The position numbers and the translations under genes are program-made. The notes beneath the pieces are model-generated. The model searched no databases and had not been told where the DNA came from. It saw nothing but the letters and a program-made list of their open reading frames with translations. This document shows positions 8,046-15,579 of a stretch of 64,000 nt of DNA, piece after piece (position 1 is the stretch's first letter; each line of letters starts with the position of its first letter). This DNA comes from Cytophagales bacterium (GTDB taxonomy: Bacteria > Bacteroidota > Bacteroidia > Cytophagales > Cyclobacteriaceae): positions 1 through 64,000 of the forward strand of contig JADBYQ010000024.1 in NCBI GenBank assembly GCA_020402945.1, given 5' to 3'.

Positions 8046-8846
8046 TTAGTTTGGCTTGTAGTAACCTAAAGCCTCTGGCATCCATCCTTGCAAATCCTTT
8101 ATCCTTGTTTCATCGGATGGGTGAGTCGACATAAATTCAGGTGGCTTTTGACCACCGCTCAACGAGGTCATGCGTTCCCAAAACTTTGGTGCTTGGGTGG
8201 GATCGTAACCGGCCATCGACATAAAAATCAAACCTATGTGATCAGCTTCTGATTCGTGTTGGCGGGAGAATTTTAGCGCACCCAAATTTGCGCCCATACC
8301 CACTGCTTCTAAAAATATCTGCTTGGTCGCTGTTGGATTTTGCCCCATTGCTGCACCGAGCGTTGATAAACCAAATTGTTGAATAAGACCTTGGCTCATT
8401 CGCTCACGACCATGGTTAGCAATGGCATGGGCAACCTCGTGGCCCATAACAACAGCAACGCCCGTTTCGTCTTTGCATATTGGCAAGATGGCTGTATAAA
8501 AAGCAACTTTCCCCCCTGGCATGCACCAGGCGTTCACTGTTTTATCATCTTGTATTAAATTGAACTCCCAAGCAAAACCAGCCAATTGATCAGATGCGCC
8601 CTTTTCGGCCATATATTGTTCAACTGACTTTTGAATCTTACTTCCAACCCTTTTGATCATTGCGACTTGCTCCTGATTTGTAGAAAGCGGACCCGTCTTG
8701 ATCACTTCCTGGTATTGTGTAGCAGCCATTCCATTGATTTCTGAACTTGAGACTAAGCTCAATTGACTGCGACCGGTTACTGGCACGTTAGCACAACGAA
8801 ATAGTAGCAAAGCACAAATAAAAAAAGAGCTGATTCTTACAATCAT
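8046..8846 (-). CDS. M48-family zinc metalloprotease, lipoprotein (BepA/LoiP-like)
   Basis: A 266-residue peptidase. The N-terminus is a lipoprotein signal (ICALLLFRC, Cys18), so it is anchored in the envelope. The zinc site is complete: HEVAH at H136/E137/H140 and the third ligand E198 in RQHESEAD. The region before the site (VNAWCMPGGKVAFYTAIL) is characteristic of bacterial M48C proteases that degrade misfolded outer-membrane proteins. There are no TPR repeats, so it resembles LoiP/YcaL more than full BepA. It is divergent from the FAH gene, with a -7 box 24 bases upstream of its ATG. Role in envelope quality control is inferred from family. Confidence 0.92.
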   Translation of the reverse strand: MIVRISSFFICALLLFRCANVPVTGRSQLSLVSSSEINGMAATQYQEVIKTGPLSTNQEQVAMIKRVGSKIQKSVEQYMAEKGASDQLAGFAWEFNLIQDDKTVNAWCMPGGKVAFYTAILPICKDETGVAVVMGHEVAHAIANHGRERMSQGLIQQFGLSTLGAAMGQNPTATKQIFLEAVGMGANLGALKFSRQHESEADHIGLIFMSMAGYDPTQAPKFWERMTSLSGGQKPPEFMSTHPSDETRIKDLQGWMPEALGYYKPN

Positions 8847-8869
8847 AAAAGAGTTGTTTTAATGAAGTT

Positions 8870-8877
8870 CAAAGATA
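8870..8877 (-). promoter_or_regulatory. -7 box of the M48 protease gene
   Basis: On the minus strand this reads TATCTTTG, an exact match to the Bacteroidota TAnnTTTG consensus, 24 bases upstream of the ATG. A TTTTTG lies only 13 bases further upstream, shorter than the usual -33 spacing, so the -33 element is uncertain. Confidence 0.45.
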
Positions 8878-8941
8878 AAGCCGATAATCACAAAAATTAA
8901 AAATTAGGGGCAAAAAAGGGGTTTTCCCCTTAGAATGTTTA

Positions 8942-8949
8942 TAAATTTG
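8942..8949 (+). promoter_or_regulatory. -7 box of the FAH-family gene
   Basis: TAAATTTG matches the TAnnTTTG consensus 20 bases before the ATG of the FAH gene. About ten bases upstream is a GC stem, AAGGGG-TTTT-CCCCTT (8916-8931), which covers the place where a -33 element would be. It could form a hairpin on either strand or bind a regulator. No clear TTG is seen at the ideal distance. Confidence 0.45.
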
Positions 8950-8969
8950 CAGGTTATTAAATCATTACT

Positions 8970-9584
8970 ATGAGAATTTTTGCTATCGGCCGAAACTATG
9001 CTGAGCATATTCAGGAATTAAACAATGAAAGGCCTGATGAGCCCGTTATTTTCACAAAACCCGACACGGCCATTCTGCGCAATAACGCGCCTTTTTACTA
9101 TCCCTCCTTTTCGAGTGATATTCACCATGAAGTAGAACTCGTTCTACGGATCTGTAAAGAGGGTAAGAATATTGAGGAAAAATTCGCGTCTAAGTATTAT
9201 GATGCTATGGGGATTGGTATTGACTTTACGGCCAGAGACATTCAGTCGAAACTAAAGGCAAAGGGCCTTCCTTGGGACATCGCAAAAGGGTTTAACGGCT
9301 CTGCGCCAATTTCTGATAAGTTTATTGCCATCGATCAATTTGCAGACAAAAAAAATATCAACTTTAAACTGGAAGTGAATGGAGAGCTAAAGCAAACGGG
9401 CAATACCAGTTTGCTGCTTTTTTCGTTTGACTACATCATCTCCTATTTGTCAAAGTTTTTCACATTGAGAACGGGAGATTTGATTTTTACAGGAACTCCA
9501 AAAGGAGTTGGCCCGGTTGTTATTGGAGATAAGTTAACCGCATACATCGAAGATGAGAAGTTGCTGGAGTTTGAGGTTAAGTAG
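8970..9584 (+). CDS. Fumarylacetoacetate hydrolase-family protein (FAHD1-like)
   Basis: A 204-residue single-domain enzyme of the FAH superfamily, which cleaves or decarboxylates 2-keto acids such as acylpyruvates and oxaloacetate. Metal ligands are recognisable as E54 and E56 in HHEVELVLR and D85 in GIDFTARD. The 2- and 29-residue spacings equal those of human FAHD1 (E71, E73, D102). DLIFTGTPKGVGPV near the C-terminus is the conserved substrate-loop motif. It is a short cytosolic form lacking the N-terminal domain of true fumarylacetoacetase. Its last 32 bases overlap the start of the M23 peptidase gene, so the two are probably translated from one message together with the peroxiredoxin. Confidence 0.9.
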   Translation: MRIFAIGRNYAEHIQELNNERPDEPVIFTKPDTAILRNNAPFYYPSFSSDIHHEVELVLRICKEGKNIEEKFASKYYDAMGIGIDFTARDIQSKLKAKGLPWDIAKGFNGSAPISDKFIAIDQFADKKNINFKLEVNGELKQTGNTSLLLFSFDYIISYLSKFFTLRTGDLIFTGTPKGVGPVVIGDKLTAYIEDEKLLEFEVK

Positions 9585-11514
9585 TTTTTCTTTTGCTGTC
9601 ATCTGTTTGGCATTTGCGCACTTTTCTAATGCGCAATTCAGTTTGCCAAATGAAATCATCCTTAACAAGGCTCCCGATCTTGAACCCTACCTATTCCCTG
9701 TTAACCCCGGTCAACCAAATTTTTTAGCCGGAACAATGGGTGAATTGCGTACCACGCACTTTCATGCAGGCATTGACGTCCGAACAAATAGTATGATTGG
9801 CGTGCCCATATTGGCTACGCAGCAAGGCTATGTATCTAGGATTATTGTTGGATCCTATGGCTATGGACATGCCCTCATGATTAAACATCCGGACGGCAAT
9901 ACCTCATTGTATGGCCATTTAGACAAATTCAAGGGGCCAATTGCTCGCTACGTATTGGAAGAGCAATACAAGCGAAAGTCATTCGATCTGGACATCAACT
10001 TTGAGGTTAGTCAATTTCCAGTTCAGCGAGGTGATACGATTGGCCTATCCGGTAACACGGGTGGATCAAGTGGCCCCCATCTGCACTTTGAAATAAGGGA
10101 TCAAAACAATGAAGCTCTTAACCCACTATCGTTTGGATTTACAGAAGTAAAAGATAAGTATGCCCCCATTGCATTGAAAGTTGCATTGGTAACGATGGAT
10201 AAAAATTCGAGGGTAAACGATCGTTTCGGGCGATTTGAGTTCAGCCTTGTTCGGTCTGGCAATAGCTACAAGTTGCCCTTTCCTATTTTAGCCACTGGAA
10301 AAATAGGAGTTGAAATTCTGGCCCATGATAAGATTGATCTCTCACAGTTTCGTTGCGGCATCAGTCAAATAGAAATGCGAGTCGATAGTGCCAGTGTCTT
10401 TTCTCAGGAAATTAAAAAATTCAATTTTGAAGACAGTTACGATATCGTCACATTGATGGATTTCAAAACGCTGAAAACAAAAGGTGCCCGCTTTAACAAA
10501 CTCTATGTAGGCGATGGAAATGCACTGAAGTTTTATGACGGAGTTGTTTCAAAAGGAATAATACAAGTAACAGAAGGTCAGCGAAAGATAGCGATCACTC
10601 TCCGCGATTTTTCAGGAAACACTAGCATTGTAAGCTTGAACCTAAAATCAGATCCACTTACAACCGATGCTCGATTCCTTGAGGCGATGCAAAAGCCAAT
10701 TGACTTTGATATTGTCGAAAACACACTCGTCATAAATTCTAAACCATGTTCTAGCCTAAAAGATAGAAAGGCAGTCATCCACTTGAATGGAACTCAAAAC
10801 ACTGTTTCACCCAGTTATTCTAACTCGCTTCGAAACGTATACCTGATTGACCTACGCAATGGGCTTCCCGACTCGGTCCAAACCTGCTCTGGCACAGTTC
10901 CACTATCCTTCAAGGGCGTAATTCCTTCCGGCACCGACTACGACTACTATAGTGACCTCATTGACATCAAATTTAAAAATGGCAATCTATATGATACCTT
11001 GTATCTTAATACCCGTCATGAAGTTACCGGAAAGAGCCGCGAGAAATTCACGATCGCTACTCTTACTACTCCACTACACAACACCATATCCGTCACGTTA
11101 AAACCAACCCTCTCTTACCCAAAAACAGAAAAGACGTTTGCTTACCATATGGAGGGAAACCGATTTGAATTTGTGGGAGGCGATTGGGTAAATGGCCGTA
11201 TCCAGTTTAGCACAAAAGAACTAGGACAGTTTACTGTTTTGACGGATTCTACGCCACCAAGTATTGGTAGAATTTATTGTAATTCACGCACTGCCCGTTT
11301 TCGAATTTATGATAACCTGTCAGGAATTGCGAAGTATGAAGCAAACATAAATGGTGAGTGGTTGTTAATGAAGTATGATTATAAAACAGGTATAATTCAA
11401 TCCGAACGTCTCGACTCAAAGAAACCATTGAAGGGCGACTTTCAATTAAAGGTTACAGATCGTGCAGGCAATGAACGAATACACACACAAAAGATACTTG
11501 AACAAAAACGTTAA
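9553..11514 (+). CDS. M23-family peptidoglycan endopeptidase, secreted
   Basis: A 653-residue exported protein with a signal sequence ending near FAHFSNAQF. The LytM/M23 domain is at residues ~55-190: first zinc motif HAGID (H71, D75), YGHL near 120, and HLH (H176, H178) in SGPHLHFEIRD. These are all residues needed for the zinc-dependent cleavage of peptide cross-links. Residues ~200-650 are a long beta-rich extension with Ig-like segments (ending KVTDRAGNERIH), common in Bacteroidota members of this family. The ATG overlaps the previous gene by 32 bases; a TTG at 9571 would give a shorter, more standard signal peptide and is an alternative start. The next gene begins five bases after the stop. 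Confidence 0.92.
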   Translation: MRSCWSLRLSSFSFAVICLAFAHFSNAQFSLPNEIILNKAPDLEPYLFPVNPGQPNFLAGTMGELRTTHFHAGIDVRTNSMIGVPILATQQGYVSRIIVGSYGYGHALMIKHPDGNTSLYGHLDKFKGPIARYVLEEQYKRKSFDLDINFEVSQFPVQRGDTIGLSGNTGGSSGPHLHFEIRDQNNEALNPLSFGFTEVKDKYAPIALKVALVTMDKNSRVNDRFGRFEFSLVRSGNSYKLPFPILATGKIGVEILAHDKIDLSQFRCGISQIEMRVDSASVFSQEIKKFNFEDSYDIVTLMDFKTLKTKGARFNKLYVGDGNALKFYDGVVSKGIIQVTEGQRKIAITLRDFSGNTSIVSLNLKSDPLTTDARFLEAMQKPIDFDIVENTLVINSKPCSSLKDRKAVIHLNGTQNTVSPSYSNSLRNVYLIDLRNGLPDSVQTCSGTVPLSFKGVIPSGTDYDYYSDLIDIKFKNGNLYDTLYLNTRHEVTGKSREKFTIATLTTPLHNTISVTLKPTLSYPKTEKTFAYHMEGNRFEFVGGDWVNGRIQFSTKELGQFTVLTDSTPPSIGRIYCNSRTARFRIYDNLSGIAKYEANINGEWLLMKYDYKTGIIQSERLDSKKPLKGDFQLKVTDRAGNERIHTQKILEQKR

Positions 11515-11519
11515 TTAAG

Positions 11520-12056
11520 ATGGCTTTAACAGTTGGTACCTCCGCACCCAATTTCAAGACGACCGATCAAGATGGTAATACAGTAACACTCTCCAGCTTG
11601 CGTGGAAAAAAGGTAGTGCTCTACTTCTATCCGAAGGATATGACTCCGGGTTGTACGGCAGAATCTTGCAATCTGCGTGACAACTACAAAGCACTTCAAA
11701 AGGCAGGTTTCGAAGTCTTAGGAATTAGTTCTGATGACGAGAAATCTCACAAAAAATTCATTACCAAAGAAAAACTTCCGTTTCAACTGCTTGCTGATGT
11801 CGATAAATCGGTCCACCACCTCTATGGAACGTGGGTAGAAAAATCAATGTATGGAAGAAAATATATGGGTACTGCCCGTACCACTTACGTCATTGACGAA
11901 AAAGGAATCATCACGGAAGTGATTGAAAAGGTAGACACCAAAAACCACGCAGAGCAAATTTTGGGAGGTAAAACTATTGCCGCTACCAAACCCGCTAAAA
12001 CAAAAAAGGTGGCAGTAAAAAAGGTGGTTAAACCGGCAAAAAAAGCCCAGAAATGA
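11520..12056 (+). CDS. bcp: Peroxiredoxin of the BCP/PrxQ type with Lys-rich tail
   Basis: A thiol peroxidase that reduces hydrogen peroxide and organic peroxides. The peroxidatic cysteine C45 and the resolving C50 are in MTPGCTAESCNLRD, the five-residue spacing of atypical 2-Cys BCP/PrxQ enzymes. The catalytic domain ends near residue 152 (HAEQIL). The last ~25 residues are an added basic tail made almost wholly of Lys, Ala, Val, Pro and Thr, like bacterial histone-H1-type tails. Such a tail is not needed for the enzyme and could contact nucleic acid; that is inference. It follows the M23 gene by five bases in an apparent three-gene operon. Confidence 0.93.
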   Translation: MALTVGTSAPNFKTTDQDGNTVTLSSLRGKKVVLYFYPKDMTPGCTAESCNLRDNYKALQKAGFEVLGISSDDEKSHKKFITKEKLPFQLLADVDKSVHHLYGTWVEKSMYGRKYMGTARTTYVIDEKGIITEVIEKVDTKNHAEQILGGKTIAATKPAKTKKVAVKKVVKPAKKAQK

Positions 12057-12062
12057 CTCAAA

Positions 12063-12086
12063 AGAGATAAAGTTTATTCTATCTCT
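12063..12086. terminator. Weak hairpin between convergent genes
   Basis: AGAGATA and TATCTCT form a 7-bp stem around a 10-base loop between the peroxiredoxin stop and the convergent MG2/plug gene. On the minus strand TTTT follows; on the plus strand there is no T-tract. It may be a weak terminator for the minus-strand operon. The stem is AT-rich, so this is tentative. Confidence 0.25.
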
Positions 12087-12121
12087 CTAAAAAAAAAGGT
12101 ACTGCACTGAAAAAATGGTGA

Positions 12122-14443
12122 TCATTGTTGATTGCCCGTTAGAGTAACTTTAAATTTAGCTGTCGTAGAAAAGGGTATGCCCGAATTTGTAACTCCTTGA
12201 ACTTTTATCGTCATCTCGCCCAGATCGTCAGAAGTTACAAATTCAAACTTTGTCTTCTCAGATAAATTAGTTTTGTTCAAGGGACTCCAGAATATCGTTG
12301 ATCTGAAATCTGGTTTCGCCTTTTCATTCGCGTTACCATCAATAGGTCGGAATGCTATTGGCCTAGTAATTCCTTTAAATTTTTTGTTTGGATCAACAGG
12401 CTCTCTGATTCCTCCCTTCTTCGAATTTACGACTACGACACCGTTACTCCCAAGGCGACCAAGCGGCAAAAGTTTTTTCGGGTGATTAATGATTGCTATG
12501 CTGGCAAGGTCAACTGGCTTTAACGCTAGAAAGAAGTTAGTATCATTAGTTGCAATGCCGTCAATTATGTAAATGGGATCTCCGGTAGCATTCATAGGTG
12601 CCGGCAAAGAAACACGGACAACCGTTCCTTGTCTGAGCTTCCGATGTTGCAATGATGGCACCACTTCCTTGATCAATCCCTCCATATCCGGGAAGGAATT
12701 ATAGTTGGATAAATTGATCATAATATCAGGGGCTGAACCTATATTATATTCTAAATCGCCTTTCTCGGGTAGTTTATTCAAGATATCAAACGAATTGAAT
12801 GATTTGTCAATTACGTTTTTATTTAATTTAAATGATGAATAGGGATCAGGTGAAGGTATTTCTGTAACCGAGGGTAGTTGAAACCAAGTATTCACTTCCT
12901 CAGCCCATTCGATACCAAACTTAGGAATCTGATCGGTGGAACTTGTCAAATCAGAATCTACCTCACCTATATACAATAGCTCCTCATCATCAAAAAAATC
13001 TGCAGCCAACAAAAGAACTTTGCCATCATCTATGGTAACCTTATACATTTTTCTACTTTTCTGCAGATAGAAAAATATTGCCGAGATAGAGTTTGACAAT
13101 TTCCTGTTTTCAAAAAGACTAATTGTCCCTATCTTGTATAAATTGTTTTTTGGAGTTGCATTTCTCGTATTTTGGTTTGTCCGTTCCGTTTGTTTCCATG
13201 GATCAGGCGAAGTTCTTGATAAGACAATATTGTCAGCCAAACTCGGATCACCTGCCGAAAATTCCTGAATATAAAACTCGTCATCACTTAAAGGTATCTG
13301 TGGGTAGAAGTCGGTGGGCATGATGTCTTTTACATTACCAATAATAGCAGTGTTCGTTACACTCATCGCATATTCCGATTGTAACGGCTTTCCGCTTGGG
13401 TCAGTTATTTTTACAAACCCAGTCACTTTCTCGCGTGGCCTGTACTGTTTCGTTTGTAAATCAATTTCGGCAATGACACTTTCCTCACCGGGTGAGAAAA
13501 AGTTTCTGTAAGCCACTACATTAGAGTTTCGATCCAGAATTGATATTCGGGCTACTCCCAATGGAAGTTTAGGTTGGATTATTAGTTCTACAGAATCCTG
13601 ATCTAGGGAGAATTCCTCAATCTGAACCAATTGCTGCCTTACTGTTAAGGTCATCCACAACTTCTGCTGCCGAAATTGAGAGTTTCTTAAGGTCTTTGCC
13701 CATACGGAATTGGGCTTGTTGAGTCTGAAACTCAATCTTAGGTTTATACCATCAACCAAAACTGCAGGAAGTGGTCTGTTGATATTCTCATCTTGTATCT
13801 TCACAAAGTACCCAACGTCTCTTTTTGCAAAAAATGAGAAACGACAAAATCCAGAATGATCTGTTTTAGATTTTTTAAGTAGGCTACCGCTACCATCAAT
13901 TAGTGCAATATCAGTATCTGGGCTAGTCGAAATCAGAATTTCGCTTCTTGTATCGGGAATTAAATTGCCCCCCTCAACTGAAACCTTGTAGGGCCTTTCA
14001 TTTGGAACGATGATGTTTTTTGTAACGATCGGAAAGACCTTAAAGAAAGTACCAGGCGATGCAGTAGAATTGTGCCCATAGAGCCGCGCTACCATTGTGT
14101 ATAATCCTGCTGATATATATGTAGGCACCACGAATTGCCCAAACCCAAGGCCATCTTTTATTCTAAATATATGGTGAGAAATTTGTGTTGCCTTACTATC
14201 AACAAAATAAAAATCTAACATGCGACTACCTGCAATACTTTTAAGGCTATTTGAAAGAATATATACCTTGAAGAAAGCGGTGTCTCCTGGCGAGAATTTA
14301 TCTTGATTAAAAACTAGATGAACTTTGGGATCATCGCTAGAATAAGGATCATACTTCTTACGCCATTTTTCGATAGATGTCTGAGCGACTATCGTATGAA
14401 CGCTAGCCCCAACAAGCAACAGGAATAGGAGCCCCCTGATCAT
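12122..14443 (-). CDS. Exported MG2-like protein with a barrel-less TonB plug domain
   Basis: A 773-residue exported protein with signal peptide MIRGLLFLLLVGASVHTIVAQ. Residues ~25-130 resemble the MG2-type N-terminal domain (VHLVFNQDKFSPGDTAFFKVY). A second Ig-like region near 320-370 has ITDPSGKPLQSEYAMSVTN. The C-terminal third carries a TonB plug-like segment (DPIYIIDGI ... GSNGVVVVNSKKGG), but the chain ends soon after and there is no 22-strand barrel. The ATG forms an ATGA overlap with the stop of the DUF4249 gene, which fixes this start over the upstream TTG. Such proteins are widespread in Bacteroidota near TonB receptors and may be surface or periplasmic partners. Function unknown. 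Confidence 0.8.
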   Translation of the reverse strand: MIRGLLFLLLVGASVHTIVAQTSIEKWRKKYDPYSSDDPKVHLVFNQDKFSPGDTAFFKVYILSNSLKSIAGSRMLDFYFVDSKATQISHHIFRIKDGLGFGQFVVPTYISAGLYTMVARLYGHNSTASPGTFFKVFPIVTKNIIVPNERPYKVSVEGGNLIPDTRSEILISTSPDTDIALIDGSGSLLKKSKTDHSGFCRFSFFAKRDVGYFVKIQDENINRPLPAVLVDGINLRLSFRLNKPNSVWAKTLRNSQFRQQKLWMTLTVRQQLVQIEEFSLDQDSVELIIQPKLPLGVARISILDRNSNVVAYRNFFSPGEESVIAEIDLQTKQYRPREKVTGFVKITDPSGKPLQSEYAMSVTNTAIIGNVKDIMPTDFYPQIPLSDDEFYIQEFSAGDPSLADNIVLSRTSPDPWKQTERTNQNTRNATPKNNLYKIGTISLFENRKLSNSISAIFFYLQKSRKMYKVTIDDGKVLLLAADFFDDEELLYIGEVDSDLTSSTDQIPKFGIEWAEEVNTWFQLPSVTEIPSPDPYSSFKLNKNVIDKSFNSFDILNKLPEKGDLEYNIGSAPDIMINLSNYNSFPDMEGLIKEVVPSLQHRKLRQGTVVRVSLPAPMNATGDPIYIIDGIATNDTNFFLALKPVDLASIAIINHPKKLLPLGRLGSNGVVVVNSKKGGIREPVDPNKKFKGITRPIAFRPIDGNANEKAKPDFRSTIFWSPLNKTNLSEKTKFEFVTSDDLGEMTIKVQGVTNSGIPFSTTAKFKVTLTGNQQ

Positions 14444-15579
14444 CTCCAAAGTTTCGGTTTTGTAGTTGACGAAAATGGAACCGTTGTGCAAGGCAAGGTA
14501 TTTAGATTTGCCACTGGGAGTGGATAGGGTATATCGGATTTTTCAATAAATACATGCTGCGCAGTAATTGAAGTAGCCCAGAACAAGCCGATAACTAAGT
14601 CATTATTGTTCATGGCTTTGACATTTCCTCTGATCTCCGCTGCTGGAGGCTGGAATAAACTGGAGGCCTCCTCCTTCTGCTTCCTAACCAGTTTAAAAAA
14701 ATCGAAAGCGTTTTTTGTTAGGCTCATCTGCTCAATTTCCACTAAATACTTGTCATAAAATGTTTGACTATTTATGGATACCTCTGCAACCTTTACGTTC
14801 CTAAACTGATTACCAGCTACCAGACTGGCATCGGCAATCTGCGGAATCGTTTCAAAATTATTTGCCCAACATGTACAACATGTACACTGACCCACTTGTG
14901 CTAATAATCCACCGCTACCTATAGGGCCTTCCCTAAGCACATAGCCACTACATGGAAATGGATCTTTGTAGGGTGTATATGGTGGTATCGATCTTAAAAA
15001 AAACTGAGGATAGGTAACAACTAAGTATGTCCCCTTAAACCTCCAACGCACATAAACTTCAGATGCTTTTCCAGCACCAGCGTCTAAAAATACATTGAAA
15101 ACATCATTGTCTGTTTCGTAAAAATTCTTTCGAATAATTCTTTTTTCATATTCAAATCTGATTTCGTCAATCTTACCCACGGGGTTGATCATCTCTGGCT
15201 GAGATTCGAAAATCTTACCCTCAATGGTCTTTATACTTATATAGTAGGAATGTCCAGTTTGCCCTCGTATAACACCTTTCGTCTGATAGACACCAGGACT
15301 ACTTTCATTGAAACTCTCATTCACTCCATTGACTTCATGAAGTGTTACCGCGAGCCGTTGAACCGGTGTATACAAAATCGAATCTTCATCAACGTCAAAA
15401 CCATTCGTAATTGTAACTGTGTAGGGTCCAGGGTCGGTACTAATTAACCCGTCAACAACCATCAATGTTCGGGCGGGAGGCGTATTGAACTCAATACGAT
15501 CAATACAAGAGGCAACAACAATAAACACAGCTACCCATCTGAGCCTCGCAAAAATATTTGTTGTAGCCGCAGTAGTCAT
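14440..15579 (-). CDS. DUF4249 lipoprotein
   Basis: A 379-residue predicted lipoprotein (VFIVVASC, Cys25) of the DUF4249 family, which in Bacteroidota is typically encoded directly after a TonB-dependent receptor. Visible family features are the N-terminal IEFNTPPARTLMVVDGLISTD, a beta-rich Ig-like region (VTLHEVNGVNESF...GVYQT) and a cysteine cluster GQCTCCTCW near residue 235. The ATG overlaps the receptor's stop by one base (TAATG) and its own stop overlaps the next ATG, so the three genes are translationally coupled. It probably acts as the surface accessory of this receptor. The ligand is unknown. Confidence 0.85.
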   Translation of the reverse strand: MTTAATTNIFARLRWVAVFIVVASCIDRIEFNTPPARTLMVVDGLISTDPGPYTVTITNGFDVDEDSILYTPVQRLAVTLHEVNGVNESFNESSPGVYQTKGVIRGQTGHSYYISIKTIEGKIFESQPEMINPVGKIDEIRFEYEKRIIRKNFYETDNDVFNVFLDAGAGKASEVYVRWRFKGTYLVVTYPQFFLRSIPPYTPYKDPFPCSGYVLREGPIGSGGLLAQVGQCTCCTCWANNFETIPQIADASLVAGNQFRNVKVAEVSINSQTFYDKYLVEIEQMSLTKNAFDFFKLVRKQKEEASSLFQPPAAEIRGNVKAMNNNDLVIGLFWATSITAQHVFIEKSDIPYPLPVANLNTLPCTTVPFSSTTKPKLWR

